A stretch of 64,000 nt of DNA from Actinomycetota bacterium (GTDB taxonomy: Bacteria > Actinomycetota > Actinomycetes > Mycobacteriales > HKI-0501): contig JAVEDU010000054.1 of NCBI GenBank assembly GCA_030840805.1, positions 1 to 64,000 of the forward strand, given 5' to 3'. Positions 38,449-47,134 of this stretch are shown here, piece by piece; position 1 is the first letter of the stretch, and the number at the start of each line of letters is the position of its first letter. The notes under the pieces were generated by a model, which saw nothing but the letters and a program-made list of their open reading frames with translations, was not told where the DNA came from and did no database searches. Position numbers and translations under genes: made by a program.

Positions 38449-39015
38449 TCAGTAGTTGATCAGGTTCCAGGCCGCGACGCGGGGCTTGCCGTAGGAGCTG
38501 CTGTAGGAGTCCACGAAGTTCATCGTGTTGTACAGGATCCCGCAGGGCCACGCGCGGTCCGAGCGGTCGACACTGCCGATGCCGATGAAGCGCATCTTGC
38601 GGTCCATGATGTTCTTCCGGTGACCGGGGGACCTCATGTACGCGTCGAACAGCTGCTTGGCGCTGCACGCGGAGGCGTAGCCGACGTTCTCGGACACCTT
38701 CGTCCAGCGCGGCGAACCGGCCTTCGCGACCTGCGAGGCGAAGTTCGGGTTGTGCTTCATCGAACGGGCGCCGGCCATGCTGCGCGCCCAGCGGCGGGCC
38801 ACATCGGTGGTGCCGGCGGCGACCCGGACCGGGGCGAGCCCGGCCCTCGTGCGCGCCTTGTTGATGTAGCCGACGAGCCCCGCCTCGGAGGCGTTGAGGG
38901 TCACGCCGTTGACGGAGTACGTCGACGCGGCCTGGGCCGGTGTGGCCGTGCCGACGAGCACGGCGACAACGGGGACGAGCAGCAGAGCAAGGAACCGGCG
39001 GGTGAGCTTCAGCAT
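38449..39015 (-). CDS. Secreted CAP (SCP/PR-1) domain protein
   Basis: A 188-residue precursor. The signal peptide MLKLTRRFLALLLVPVVA ends near ATPAQA (residues 24-29). The rest is a CAP domain: ASEAGLVGYINKARTRAGLAPV, then MKHNPNF, ENVGYASACSAKQLFDAYM, SPGHRKNIMD, and WPCGILYNTMNFV. The conserved His and Glu of the CAP cavity are present, and two cysteines probably form a disulfide. ATG at 39015 is chosen because an earlier ATG (39069) lies inside the apparent promoter. It is a shorter paralogue of the next gene. Confidence 0.88.
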   Translation of the reverse strand: MLKLTRRFLALLLVPVVAVLVGTATPAQAASTYSVNGVTLNASEAGLVGYINKARTRAGLAPVRVAAGTTDVARRWARSMAGARSMKHNPNFASQVAKAGSPRWTKVSENVGYASACSAKQLFDAYMRSPGHRKNIMDRKMRFIGIGSVDRSDRAWPCGILYNTMNFVDSYSSSYGKPRVAAWNLINY

Positions 39016-39066
39016 CGTGGGGGGGATACCTTCGCGATCTCGGCTGGAGTGCTTTGTCCGTTTAGG

Positions 39067-39094
39067 CATCGGCCATCCGGGTGACCCGCTTGAG
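39067..39094 (-). promoter_or_regulatory. FliA (sigma-28)-type promoter of CAP gene 1
   Basis: Minus strand CTCAAG (39089-39094), 16 bases, then CCGATG (39067-39072) within GGCCGATGCC. Sigma-28 promoters have TAAA or CTCA, about 15 bases, and GCCGATAA-like -10 boxes. The neighbouring CAP gene has the same elements with identical spacing. Confidence 0.55.
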
Positions 39095-39140
39095 GGCAGG
39101 TCGATGAGGGCTGTGTCACCGGGCCCACCCGTCACGCCCG

Positions 39141-40199
39141 TCATGCGGCGGTCCCCACCGCGTAGACCGCGAGGGTCGAGCCGTTCGCGCCCCCGGCGCG
39201 CACGGAGGCGTTCTTCACGCGGAGCTTCAGCGTGTTGCCGAAGGCGCGGGCGGCGGCCGGAATCGTGATGACCTGCGTCGTCACCGTCGTCCCCACCCGG
39301 ATCGCCCCCACGTACGTGTTGCGGTCGAAGTGGTCGGCGATGGTGAACTCGAGGGTCACGCGGCGGCCCGCGGCGGGGGCCTTGAGCCCCGCCTTGACGG
39401 TGATCCGGGACTTCCCGGCCAGCGACCACGCATCGCGGACGTCCCAGGAGACGAGCCCGTTGCCGGAACCGCTGCTGCGCAGGGTGACCCGCGCGGCGTT
39501 GTCGGACGAGTTGGCGGCGTCGTACCGGACCGCCGACCGGGCGAGCTTGCCGGACGCGCCCGTCGCGACGCGGGCGTCCCGGCCGCTCTCGAACGCCAGC
39601 AGGCTCGCGGCGCCGGACGGCGTGTGCTCGTCGAGCCGCACGCCCCACGCCGGGACACGGCCGGCCCCGTACGACGACCCGCGGTAGGAGTCGACGAAGT
39701 TCATCGCGTTCCAGACGATCCCGCAGGACCACTTGGGATCGGTGCGGTCGACGCTGCCCATGCCGATGTAGCGCACCTTGCGGTCCAGGATGTTGGCGCG
39801 GTGCCCCGGCGAGTTCATGTAGGCGTCGAACAGCTGCTTGGGGTCGCACGCGGAGGCGTAGCCGACGTTCTCCGAGACCTTGGTCCAGTTCGGCGACCCG
39901 GAGCGGCCGACCTCGGCCGCGAAGTTCGGGTTGTGGCCGAGCGTCTTGGACGTGGCCATCCTCAACGCCCAGCGCCGCGCCACGTCGGTCGTGCCCGGTG
40001 TGACCGTCACCGGGGCGAGTCCGGCCTTGCGACGGGCCTGGTTGATGTAGCCGACGAGCGCGGCCTCGGACGCGTTGAGGCGGGTGCCGTTCACCGAGGC
40101 CGGCTTCGCCTGTGCGGCGCCGGGCACGAGGCCCCCCACCGCTGCCGCCAGCAGTGGAACGAGCAGCAGAGGAGCAAATCGTCGCGTACGGGGCACCAT
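39141..40199 (-). CDS. Secreted CAP-domain protein with extra C-terminal domain
   Basis: A 352-residue precursor. A signal peptide to about residue 31 is followed by a CAP domain (residues 38-175; ENVGYASACDPKQLFDAYM, SPGHRANILDRK, CGIVWNAMNFVDSY). A further domain of some 150 residues is rich in beta-strands (AARVTLRSSGSGNGLVSWDV, YVGAIRVGTTVTTQVITI), perhaps a carbohydrate- or surface-binding sandwich. The CAP part is about 70% identical by eye to the neighbouring protein, so they arose by duplication. ATG at 40199 follows a GAAGGTTTCC leader shared with the other gene. Confidence 0.88.
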   Translation of the reverse strand: MVPRTRRFAPLLLVPLLAAAVGGLVPGAAQAKPASVNGTRLNASEAALVGYINQARRKAGLAPVTVTPGTTDVARRWALRMATSKTLGHNPNFAAEVGRSGSPNWTKVSENVGYASACDPKQLFDAYMNSPGHRANILDRKVRYIGMGSVDRTDPKWSCGIVWNAMNFVDSYRGSSYGAGRVPAWGVRLDEHTPSGAASLLAFESGRDARVATGASGKLARSAVRYDAANSSDNAARVTLRSSGSGNGLVSWDVRDAWSLAGKSRITVKAGLKAPAAGRRVTLEFTIADHFDRNTYVGAIRVGTTVTTQVITIPAAARAFGNTLKLRVKNASVRAGGANGSTLAVYAVGTAA

Positions 40200-40249
40200 C
40201 GCGGTGGAAACCTTCGAGACTCGGGGACGCTTGGGCGGTTCCCGTACTG

Positions 40250-40277
40250 CTTCGGTCGTTCGCCCGGTCGCCTTGAG
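40250..40277 (-). promoter_or_regulatory. FliA (sigma-28)-type promoter of CAP gene 2
   Basis: Minus strand CTCAAG (40272-40277), 16 bases, then CCGAAG (40250-40255). It matches the CAP gene 1 promoter in sequence and spacing although the intervening bases differ. The untranslated leaders also share GAAGGT-TCC before the start. Confidence 0.55.
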
Positions 40278-40347
40278 CCCGCTGGTGAGGTTTTGATCAC
40301 CGCCCCCGGACTGCCCGCTGCCCGCGCCTCCGGGGAGGATGGAGCGC

Positions 40348-41391
40348 GTGGACGACCGCTACGACGCCATCCTGTTGCTGTCCTTCGGCGGCCCCGAGGG
40401 TCCCGACGACGTGATGCCGTTCCTCGAGAACGTGACGCGGGGCCGCGGCATCCCGCGTGAGCGGCTCACGGCGGTCGCCGAGCACTACCACCACTTCGGC
40501 GGCGTCTCGCCGATCAACGGCCAGAACCGCGCGCTCCTGACCGCGCTCCGTACCGAGCTCGCGGAGCACGGGGTGGACCTTCCGGTGTACTGGGGCAACC
40601 GGAACTGGGACCCGTACCTCGCCGACACCCTGCGGCGGATGCGCGACGACGGCGTGCGCCGGGCGCTCGGCTTCGCGACCTCGGCCTTCTCGTCGTACTC
40701 CGGGTGCCGGCAGTACCACGAGGACATCGCGCGGGCCCGGGCCGAGGTGGGCGACGGGGCGCCCGAGGTCGACAAGCTGCGCCACTACTTCAACCACCCG
40801 GGGTTCGTCGAGCCCCACGCCGACGCGGTCCGGGCGGCGCTCGCGAGCCTGCCCGGGCCGCGCCGCGTCGGTGCCCGGCTGGTCTTCACCGCGCACAGCA
40901 TCCCGGTCACGATGGACGCCTCGAGCGGCCCCGCCGGCGGGCTGTACTCGACGCAGCTGCGGGAGTCCGCCCGGCTGGTGGCCGAGTCCGCCGCCCCGGA
41001 CCTGGCGTGGGACCTGGCCTGGCAGAGCCGCAGCGGCCCGCCGCAGGTGCCGTGGCTCGAACCCGACGTCAACGACCATCTGGCGGACCTGGCCGAACGC
41101 GGGGTCACCGATGTGGTGGTGAGCCCGGTCGGCTTCGTCAGCGACCACCTCGAGGTGCTCTGGGATCTGGACAACGAGGCCGCCGGCACCGCGGCGAAGC
41201 TGGGGCTCGGGTTCGCCCGGGCGGCCACGCCGGGGACGGACCCGCGGTTCGTCGCGATGATCCGGGAGCTCGTCGCGGAACGCCTGGAGCCGGGCTGCCC
41301 GCGCCGCGTCCTCGGAGCGATGCCGCCGAGTCACGACCTGTGCCCGCTCGACTGCTGCCCGGCACCACGCCGCCGGCCGGCGGCCTCCTGA
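40348..41391 (+). CDS. hemH: Coproporphyrin/protoporphyrin ferrochelatase
   Basis: A 347-residue chelatase inserting iron in the last steps of heme synthesis. It has [33 protein letters not shown], the catalytic His in [11 protein letters not shown], and Glu in [12 protein letters not shown]. The C-terminal [10 protein letters not shown] plus an earlier cysteine (SGCRQYHED) are the usual [2Fe-2S] ligands of actinobacterial enzymes. In actinobacteria the physiological substrate is coproporphyrin III. GTG at 40348 is favoured because GGGGAGG lies nine bases before it; an ATG at 40339 is possible. A GGTGA/TCACC repeat lies at 40284-40301. Confidence 0.93.
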   Translation: MDDRYDAILLLSFGGPEGPDDVMPFLENVTRGRGIPRERLTAVAEHYHHFGGVSPINGQNRALLTALRTELAEHGVDLPVYWGNRNWDPYLADTLRRMRDDGVRRALGFATSAFSSYSGCRQYHEDIARARAEVGDGAPEVDKLRHYFNHPGFVEPHADAVRAALASLPGPRRVGARLVFTAHSIPVTMDASSGPAGGLYSTQLRESARLVAESAAPDLAWDLAWQSRSGPPQVPWLEPDVNDHLADLAERGVTDVVVSPVGFVSDHLEVLWDLDNEAAGTAAKLGLGFARAATPGTDPRFVAMIRELVAERLEPGCPRRVLGAMPPSHDLCPLDCCPAPRRRPAAS

Positions 41392-41398
41392 CCGCCAC

Positions 41399-41704
41399 CG
41401 CGGCGAACGCCGAGGTCACCCCGCCGACCTGGGTCAGCAGCAGCGCACCCACCGTACTGACGCCGAGCGACGCGGCGAGGACCGGCGCCCCCAGCCGGTC
41501 GATCGCCGTGCCGACCAACGGTCCGGTCGCGACGCCGACCACGCCGAGGGTGGCGATCACGAACCCGGTGACCGTGAGCGGCAGGCCGCGCACCGCGTGC
41601 AGGGAGATGACCAGGAACGGCAGGGTGAAGCCGCTGCCCAGCGCGTTGATGCAGGAGGTGGCGAGGACCCGCCCGGCAACAGGCTCGAGCGGGGGGACGG
41701 GCAC
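41399..41704 (-). pseudogene. Truncated MFS transporter remnant
   Basis: About 100 codons from GTG at 41704 match only the N-terminus of a major facilitator transporter. Three hydrophobic helices are visible (VLATSCINALGSGFTLPFLV, LTVTGFVIATLGVVGVATG, VLAASLGVSTVGALLL), with the motif-A-like GTAIDRLG between the second and third. Similarity stops next to the hemH stop codon, after which the frame runs antisense through hemH as non-homologous sequence. A full transporter has about 400 residues, so three quarters are missing. The deletion endpoint beside hemH suggests loss of a DNA segment between the two genes. Confidence 0.7.
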
Positions 41705-41760
41705 GGCCCCATTCCGCGGCCGCGAGCCAGAGGTTTTTCGCGGCCGGTGGCGCGGGGGAG

Positions 41761-42522
41761 TCAGCCGAGCCCGAACGGGGCGTTGTGCGCCGCCGCCCGG
41801 GCCCGGCGCGCCGCGGTGGCGAGCGGGCGCAGGGCCGCGTCGCGCCGGGACGCCTCGTAGGCGTTGACGGCCGCGCCGGGCGCGTCCTCCCCGGCCAGCG
41901 TCACGATCCGGGCGACGAGGTCCGCGCGGTGCAGGAGCTGGTGGGCCCGCCGGTCGTAGCCGGGAGGCAGGTCCGCCGTGGCGCCGTTCCGGCGGAGGTC
42001 CGCGAGGGCCTGGGCCAGCTCGGGGCGCCACCGGGCCACATCCAGGTCGCGCAGGGCATCGGTGGAGGTCCGCAGGGCATCCAACAGGTCGTGTTCGGCC
42101 TCGGCGACCGAGACCGCCTCCGGGCGTACCGGCTCGTCGGGCAGGGGGAGCACGTGCCACCGGACGGTGTGCCAGACGTCGCCGGATCCGGAGACGTGGC
42201 GCTCCACGGCCGGCACCAGGCCGGTCCCGCCGCAGAGCGCGCCCTCGCCGGCCGCCAGCGCGGCGATGCTGAAGTCACCCGGACCAGGGAGCCCGCGGGG
42301 GTCACCGGGGGCGGGCACCACGAGTCGTACCGCGGCGGGATCCACTTCGGACAGCTCCGCCAGCGCGGTACGCAGCGGCACCGCGTGGAGCTGTCCGGGG
42401 AGGTCGGCGACCTCGTGCTCGGCGTCGCCGGACTGGACGGCGGGCGCGACGTCGTCGAACGGGACCAGGCCGGCGCGCCAGGCCCGGACCCAGGAGACCA
42501 GCCGGCCGGAGCGCAGGCTCAT
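41761..42522 (-). CDS. Conserved actinobacterial protein, Rv1486c-like
   Basis: A 253-residue soluble protein without recognised domain. Segments are LVSWVRAWRAGLVPFDDV at the N-terminus and GDFSIAALAAGEGAL, GSGDVWHTVRWHVLPLPDEP in the middle; the C-terminal half is helical and Ala/Arg-rich. Its position after hemH matches Rv1486c. ATG at 42522 is followed by a sensible charged N-terminus. No enzyme motif is visible. Confidence 0.75.
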   Translation of the reverse strand: MSLRSGRLVSWVRAWRAGLVPFDDVAPAVQSGDAEHEVADLPGQLHAVPLRTALAELSEVDPAAVRLVVPAPGDPRGLPGPGDFSIAALAAGEGALCGGTGLVPAVERHVSGSGDVWHTVRWHVLPLPDEPVRPEAVSVAEAEHDLLDALRTSTDALRDLDVARWRPELAQALADLRRNGATADLPPGYDRRAHQLLHRADLVARIVTLAGEDAPGAAVNAYEASRRDAALRPLATAARRARAAAHNAPFGLG

Positions 42523-42651
42523 CGCGGTGGGGCGGGAAGTGGGTGATCGCGCACACACAAATCGTACGGAGCGTCGCCCGTCCCGCACGCTCGGGTGTCG
42601 ACCCGGCTTCTCGAGATGCGACGGGTGATCAGGAGTTCTAGGGTCCCGATC

Positions 42652-42795
42652 ATGTCTCTCATCCTGTGGATCCTTGCAGTCGTACTGGTGGTCTCCGGCA
42701 TCGTGGCCATCTTCCGGAGCCAGCTCCTCTGGGGCATCGTCCTCATCGTCGTCGGGCTGCTGGTCGGCCCCGGTGGCGTCAGCATCTTCACCTGA
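42652..42795 (+). CDS. GPGG-motif small membrane protein
   Basis: A 47-residue protein of two hydrophobic helices (SLILWILAVVLVVSGIVAIF and LLWGIVLIVVGLLV) ending in GPGGVSIFT, a motif by which this small actinobacterial family is known. TAGGGT lies seven bases before the ATG, so the message is likely leaderless; this also fixes the start against a longer frame. Function unknown. Confidence 0.82.
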   Translation: MSLILWILAVVLVVSGIVAIFRSQLLWGIVLIVVGLLVGPGGVSIFT

Positions 42796-42855
42796 CCGGA
42801 CCCTCGTCGGCGCGCCGGAGGCCGTCGCCGGACCGTTCGCGTTACCGTGCCACCC

Positions 42856-43674
42856 GTGCGAAGTCTCGACTACGGGCAGGACGTTCTCGCGAAGGCCCGG
42901 CGGCGGCCTCCGGCCGTGGTCGAGGTGGAGGCCGAGACCGACCTCGTGGTGGAGGAGCCGGGCACCGGCTTCTGCGGCGCCGTCGTCCGCTGCGCCAAGG
43001 ATGCGGTGACCCTCGAGGATCGCCACGGCAAGCGCCGGGTCTTCCCGCTGCTGCCGGCCGGTTTCCTGCTCGACGGCAAGCCGGTGACGCTCGTCCGCCC
43101 GGTGCCGGTGCCGGCGGTGGCCTCGGGACCGCGCCGCACCGCGTCCGGCTCGATCGCGGTCGAGGGCGTACGGGCCCGGGTCGCCCGGGCCGGCCGGATC
43201 TATGTCGAGGGAGTGCACGACGCGGCGCTGGTCGAACGGGTCTGGGGAGACGACCTCCGGATCGAGGGCGTCGTCGTGGAGCCGCTCCACGGGGTCGACG
43301 ACCTGCCCGCGGTGGTCGCGGAGTTCGCGCCCACCCGCGCGCGCCGGCTCGGTGTGCTGGTCGACCACCTCGTACCGGGAAGCAAGGAGAGCCGCCTCGT
43401 CGCCGGGATCTCCCACCCGCACGTCCTGGTCACCGGGCACCCGTACGTCGACATCTGGCAGGCCGTGCGCCCGGCGTCGATCGGCATCGCGGCCTGGCCG
43501 GACGTGCCCAAGGGCCGGCCGTGGAAGGAGGGCGTGTGCGCCGCCCTCGGGGTGCGGGACGTCCATGAGATGTGGCGGCGCGTGCTCGGCGCCGTGGACA
43601 CCTACGCCGACCTCGACACACCGCTCCTCGGGGCCGTCGAGCGTCTGATCGATTTCGTGACGGTCGAGGACTGA
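42856..43674 (+). CDS. DUF3097 family protein
   Basis: A 272-residue soluble protein. DLVVEEPGTGFCGAVVRCAK and FPLLPAGFLLDGKPVTLVRP at the front and SRLVAGISHPHVLVTGHPYVDIWQAV and WPDVPKGRPWKEGVC further on are typical of DUF3097. The segment RIYVEGVHDAALVERVWGDDLR resembles a Toprim-like acidic fold, so nucleic acid or phosphate chemistry is possible. GTG at 42856 is seven bases past TACCGT; a GTG nine bases earlier is an alternative. Confidence 0.87.
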   Translation: MRSLDYGQDVLAKARRRPPAVVEVEAETDLVVEEPGTGFCGAVVRCAKDAVTLEDRHGKRRVFPLLPAGFLLDGKPVTLVRPVPVPAVASGPRRTASGSIAVEGVRARVARAGRIYVEGVHDAALVERVWGDDLRIEGVVVEPLHGVDDLPAVVAEFAPTRARRLGVLVDHLVPGSKESRLVAGISHPHVLVTGHPYVDIWQAVRPASIGIAAWPDVPKGRPWKEGVCAALGVRDVHEMWRRVLGAVDTYADLDTPLLGAVERLIDFVTVED

Positions 43675-43713
43675 TACCCGAATTTTCTTGGACCGCCGTG
43701 GGATCATGGACCC

Positions 43714-44145
43714 ATGCGCGACTGGCTGCTCTGGTTGTTGTTCGGAGTCGGTCTCGCCGTGGCGGAGCTGGTGTCGCTGGATCTGGTCCTGATCATGCTG
43801 GCGGCCGGGGCGTTCGCCGCGGCCGGTGGTGCGGCGCTGGGGCTTCCGCTGCTGTTCCAGGGACTGGTGTTCGCGATCGTGTCCGCGCTCGCGCTGGTCC
43901 TGATCCGGCCCGTCGCGCGGGCGCACCTGGAGCGCGGCGCTCCGCTCGCCACGGGTATCGCGGCCCTCATCGGGAAGGACGCGCTGGTGCTGGAGGAGGT
44001 CGGCGACGGCTCCGGCCTCGTCAAGATCGCCGGCGAGCAGTGGACCGCCCGCCCGTTCCAGGACGGCCAGGTCATCGAGCCGGGTGCGACCGTCGAAGTC
44101 ATCACCATCCAGGGCGCCACCGCCCTCGTCTGGAGGAAGTGCTGA
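43714..44145 (+). CDS. NfeD-like membrane protein
   Basis: A 143-residue NfeD (Rv1487-like) with two or three N-terminal helices and a C-terminal OB-fold (GKDALVLEEVGDGSGLVKIAGEQWTA). NfeD proteins pair with SPFH proteins to organise membrane microdomains. Its stop overlaps the next ATG by one base. ATG at 43714 is used; another ATG lies six bases earlier but out of frame. Confidence 0.92.
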   Translation: MRDWLLWLLFGVGLAVAELVSLDLVLIMLAAGAFAAAGGAALGLPLLFQGLVFAIVSALALVLIRPVARAHLERGAPLATGIAALIGKDALVLEEVGDGSGLVKIAGEQWTARPFQDGQVIEPGATVEVITIQGATALVWRKC

Positions 44146-45101
44146 TGGACGGCACCATCGCCATCGTCGTCGTCGCGGTCCTCGTGCTCGCGGTGCTCAC
44201 CGTGCTTGCCCGGGCCGTGCGGATCGTCCCGCAGGCGCGGGCCGCGATCGTCGAGAGGCTGGGCCGGTACAACCGCACCCTGGCCCCGGGGCTCGCGGTC
44301 GTCGTGCCGTTCGTCGACCGGGTGCGCCCGATGATCGACCTCCGCGAGCAGGTCGTCTCGTTCCCGCCCCAGCCGGTCATCACCGAGGACAACCTGGTCG
44401 TCGGTATCGACACGGTCATCTACTTCCAGGTCACCGACCCGCAGGCGGCGACCTACGAGATCGCCAACTACATCCAGGCCATCGAGCAGCTCACGGTCAC
44501 CACGCTCCGGAACGTCATCGGTGGGCTGAACCTCGAGGAGACCCTCACCAGCCGGGACGAGATCAACAACCGGCTTCGCGGCGTGCTGGACGAGGCGACC
44601 GGGAAGTGGGGGATCCGCGTCAACCGCGTCGAGCTCAAGGCGGTCGACCCGCCGCACTCCATCCAGGAGGCGATGGAGAAGCAGATGCGGGCGGAGCGGG
44701 ACCGGCGTGCCGCGATCCTCACCGCGGAGGGGTTCAAGCAGTCGCAGATCCTCACGGCCGAGGGCGAGAAGCAGGCGGCCATCCTTCGCGCGGAGGGCGA
44801 CCGGGAGTCCCGCCGGCTGACCGCGGAGGGCCAGGCCAAGGCCATCGAGACGGTCTTCGCGGCCATCCACGCCGGGCGGCCCAGCCCGGAGCTGCTGGCG
44901 TACCAGTACCTCCAGGTCCTGCCGCAGATCGCCCAGGGGGACGCGAACAAGCTGTGGATCGTCCCGTCCGAGCTGGGCAAGGCGCTGGAGGGTCTCGGCA
45001 ACGCGGTGGGCCGGATGGCTCCCGCGGCGCCGGTCGCCGCCGACCCGGTGGTCCCGGTGCCGGACGTCCCGGTCCCCGGCGCTCCCACCAACACCCACTG
45101 A
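44145..45101 (+). CDS. Stomatin/SPFH-family membrane scaffold (QmcA-like)
   Basis: A 318-residue protein with one N-terminal membrane helix (residues 5-24) and an SPFH/prohibitin domain (RIVPQARAAIVERLGRYNRT, IDLREQVVSFPPQPVITEDN, RVELKAVDPPHSIQEAMEKQ). A long charged helix (QMRAERDRRAAILTAEGFKQ and on) likely forms coiled coils, and the tail is Pro/Val-rich. It oligomerises at the membrane with NfeD. Counterpart of Rv1488. GGAGGAAG precedes the start. Confidence 0.94.
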   Translation: MDGTIAIVVVAVLVLAVLTVLARAVRIVPQARAAIVERLGRYNRTLAPGLAVVVPFVDRVRPMIDLREQVVSFPPQPVITEDNLVVGIDTVIYFQVTDPQAATYEIANYIQAIEQLTVTTLRNVIGGLNLEETLTSRDEINNRLRGVLDEATGKWGIRVNRVELKAVDPPHSIQEAMEKQMRAERDRRAAILTAEGFKQSQILTAEGEKQAAILRAEGDRESRRLTAEGQAKAIETVFAAIHAGRPSPELLAYQYLQVLPQIAQGDANKLWIVPSELGKALEGLGNAVGRMAPAAPVAADPVVPVPDVPVPGAPTNTH

Positions 45102-45184
45102 GTCGGCCGGACCGGCCGCCGCGCGGCGATCTCGCTGCCCGGTCTGTCCGCCTTCATTCCGGCCCTGCCGATCTGACGGGTGGG

Positions 45185-45202
45185 GTGTGACGTACGTCGC
45201 AC
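45185..45202 (+). promoter_or_regulatory. CRP/FNR-like palindrome before the cyclase gene
   Basis: GTGTGACGTACGTCGCAC is an 18-base palindrome with only one mismatched pair and fits TGTGA-N6-TCACA with one change. It lies 84 bases before the diguanylate cyclase start. A cyclic-AMP receptor or other FNR-family protein could bind. Confidence 0.45.
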
Positions 45203-45285
45203 CTTTCACCCGAACGGCCCCCTGTCGTGCGGTAGCGCAAGGTAGCCGAGCCGTGTCAAATTGTTGTTGAGAGAGGGGGTGGCGG

Positions 45286-46290
45286 GTGCAGAACTCATCG
45301 TTCTGGCAGGCGACGGAGGTCGACCTGTCGTTGGCGTCCGGCGACGGCCTCGCGATCGTTTCCTCCACTCCGGCGGTGCACGTCCCGGAGCCGCGCTCCG
45401 AACAGCATCCGACGGTCGCCCCCGTCGCGCCCGACGGGCTGTATCGCGCCGCGTTCGAGTCCTCGCCGCTGGCGATGGCGGTGCTGGACCCCGGCGGCCG
45501 CTTCTTCCGTGTCAACACCGCGCTGTGTGAGCTCGTCGGCCACACCACCGAGGAGCTCCTCGATCGGCCGTACGAGTCGATCGCCGATCCCGACGACGAC
45601 TTCGACCACCACGACTCCCTGGCCGGGTATCCGGTCGAGCTCGGGGTGACCGACGAGCGCAAGCTCCGGCACCGCGACGGCCGGACCGTCTGGGCGCGTC
45701 TCTCGGCACAGACGTTCGGGGACGACCCGGCCGACCCCTGGACGATCTGCGTGTGGGAGGACGTGGACGTGCGGCGCCGCACCCACGAGCGCCTCGCCCA
45801 CCTCGCCCTGCACGACGCGCTGACGGGCGTCGCCAACCGCACCCTGCTGGACGACCGGCTCGCCCAGGCCCTCCGCGCGCGCGAGCGGGACGGCGGCGTG
45901 GTGGCGGTCCTGTTCTGCGACGTGGACGACTTCAAGTCCGTCAACGACCGGTTCGGCCACCGGTTCGGCGACACCCTCCTGGAGGTGGTCGCGACCCGGC
46001 TGTCCTCGGCGGTGCGGTCCGGCGACACCGTGGCCCGGGTGGGCGGTGACGAGTTCGTCGTCGTCTCGCTGGTGCACGACCTGGCGGACGCGGACGCACT
46101 GCTGTTCCGGGTGGGCGAGTCGCTCGGCGCCGGGATGCGGGTGCCCGGCGGCTCGGGGCTTCCGCTGTCGGTGAGCGTCGGCATGGCGATCGCCGCCGAC
46201 GCCGTCGCCTCGGCTGCGGAGTTGCTCGAGTGCGCCGACCGGCAGATGTACGCCGTGAAGCGCCGCCGGGTCCTCGACAGCACCTCCTGA
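45286..46290 (+). CDS. PAS-GGDEF diguanylate cyclase
   Basis: A 334-residue cytosolic enzyme making cyclic di-GMP from GTP. Residues 48-165 form a PAS sensor (AAFESSPLAMAVLDPGGRFF, then a PAC-like EDVDVRRRTHERLA). The GGDEF domain has DALTGVANR, VLFCDVDDFKSVND and intact RVGGDEF (253-257). R244-S-G-D247 is an intact RxxD inhibitory site five residues ahead, so product feedback is expected. No membrane helix or EAL domain is present. GTG at 45286 has GAGAGGGGG upstream. Confidence 0.93.
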   Translation: MQNSSFWQATEVDLSLASGDGLAIVSSTPAVHVPEPRSEQHPTVAPVAPDGLYRAAFESSPLAMAVLDPGGRFFRVNTALCELVGHTTEELLDRPYESIADPDDDFDHHDSLAGYPVELGVTDERKLRHRDGRTVWARLSAQTFGDDPADPWTICVWEDVDVRRRTHERLAHLALHDALTGVANRTLLDDRLAQALRARERDGGVVAVLFCDVDDFKSVNDRFGHRFGDTLLEVVATRLSSAVRSGDTVARVGGDEFVVVSLVHDLADADALLFRVGESLGAGMRVPGGSGLPLSVSVGMAIAADAVASAAELLECADRQMYAVKRRRVLDSTS

Positions 46291-46324
46291 GTCCCGCGCC
46301 GGGGTCGTCCGGCAGGATCAGGCG

Positions 46325-47134
46325 GTGAACGTCGACCACATCACCGATCCCGACGACCCCCGTCTCGCCGACTATCGCTGTCTCACCGACGTCGACCTGC
46401 GGGTCGCGTTCGAGCCCCCGCACGGCCTGTTCGTCGCGGAGGGCGAACTGGTCCTGCGGCGTGCGGTGGCGGCGGGGTACGAGCTGCGGTCGGTACTCGT
46501 GGACGCCAAGCGGGTGGCCCAGGTGGCCGACGCCATCGCCGCCCAGCCCGACGTGCCGGTCTACGCGGCCGCCCCGGCGGTCCTGCAGGCCACCACCGGC
46601 TTCCACGTCCACCGCGGCATCCTGGCGTCGGTACGGCGCCGGCCGGTCGCCCAGGTGGCGGACCTGCTGGCGGCGTCGCGGCGGCTCGCGGTCCTGGAGG
46701 ACGTGAACAACCACACCAACCTCGGGGCGATCTTCCGCGGCGCGGCGGCGCTCGGGATCGACGGCGTGCTGCTGTCGCCGTCCTGCGCGGACCCGCTGTA
46801 CCGGCGGAGCGTGCGGGTGAGCATGGGCGAGGTGTTCGCCGTGCCGTACGCCCGCGCCGACAGCTGGCCGGGCGCGCTGGCGGACGTCCGGGCGGCGGGG
46901 TTCACCGTGCTGGCCATGACCCCGGCCGAGGACGCGGTCGCCCTCGACCGGCTGCGCGCGGTCGACCGGGCCCGCCCGGCGCTGCTGCTCGGCGCGGAGG
47001 GCCCCGGGCTCTCCCGGGGCGCCCTGACCGCCTCGGACGTCGCGGTCCGCATCCCGATGCGGCGCGGGGTGGACTCGCTCAACGTCGCCGCGGCGGCGGC
47101 CGTGGCGTTCTGGGAGATCTGCCGGGAGACGTGA
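46325..47134 (+). CDS. TrmH/SpoU-family RNA 2'-O-methyltransferase
   Basis: A 269-residue SPOUT methyltransferase. The N-terminal 100 residues form a substrate-binding domain (PHGLFVAEGELVLRRAV). The trefoil-knot motifs are LEDVNNHTNLGAIFRGAAAL, LLLGAEGPGLS and IPMRRGVDSLNVAAAAAVAF. The Arg, Glu and Asn used for catalysis and SAM binding are present. It modifies rRNA or tRNA ribose; the site cannot be told. GTG is the only sensible start. Confidence 0.92.
   Translation: MNVDHITDPDDPRLADYRCLTDVDLRVAFEPPHGLFVAEGELVLRRAVAAGYELRSVLVDAKRVAQVADAIAAQPDVPVYAAAPAVLQATTGFHVHRGILASVRRRPVAQVADLLAASRRLAVLEDVNNHTNLGAIFRGAAALGIDGVLLSPSCADPLYRRSVRVSMGEVFAVPYARADSWPGALADVRAAGFTVLAMTPAEDAVALDRLRAVDRARPALLLGAEGPGLSRGALTASDVAVRIPMRRGVDSLNVAAAAAVAFWEICRET

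Noticed and set aside
40284-40301. GGTGA-N8-TCACC repeat before hemH as a CRP site
   Set aside because: The half-site spacing is eight bases, not six, so it does not fit CRP; it may be another operator but evidence is thin.
41138-41398. Extension of the MFS frame through the hemH region
   Set aside because: Membrane-protein character ends at the hemH stop codon; beyond it the frame is simply antisense to hemH.
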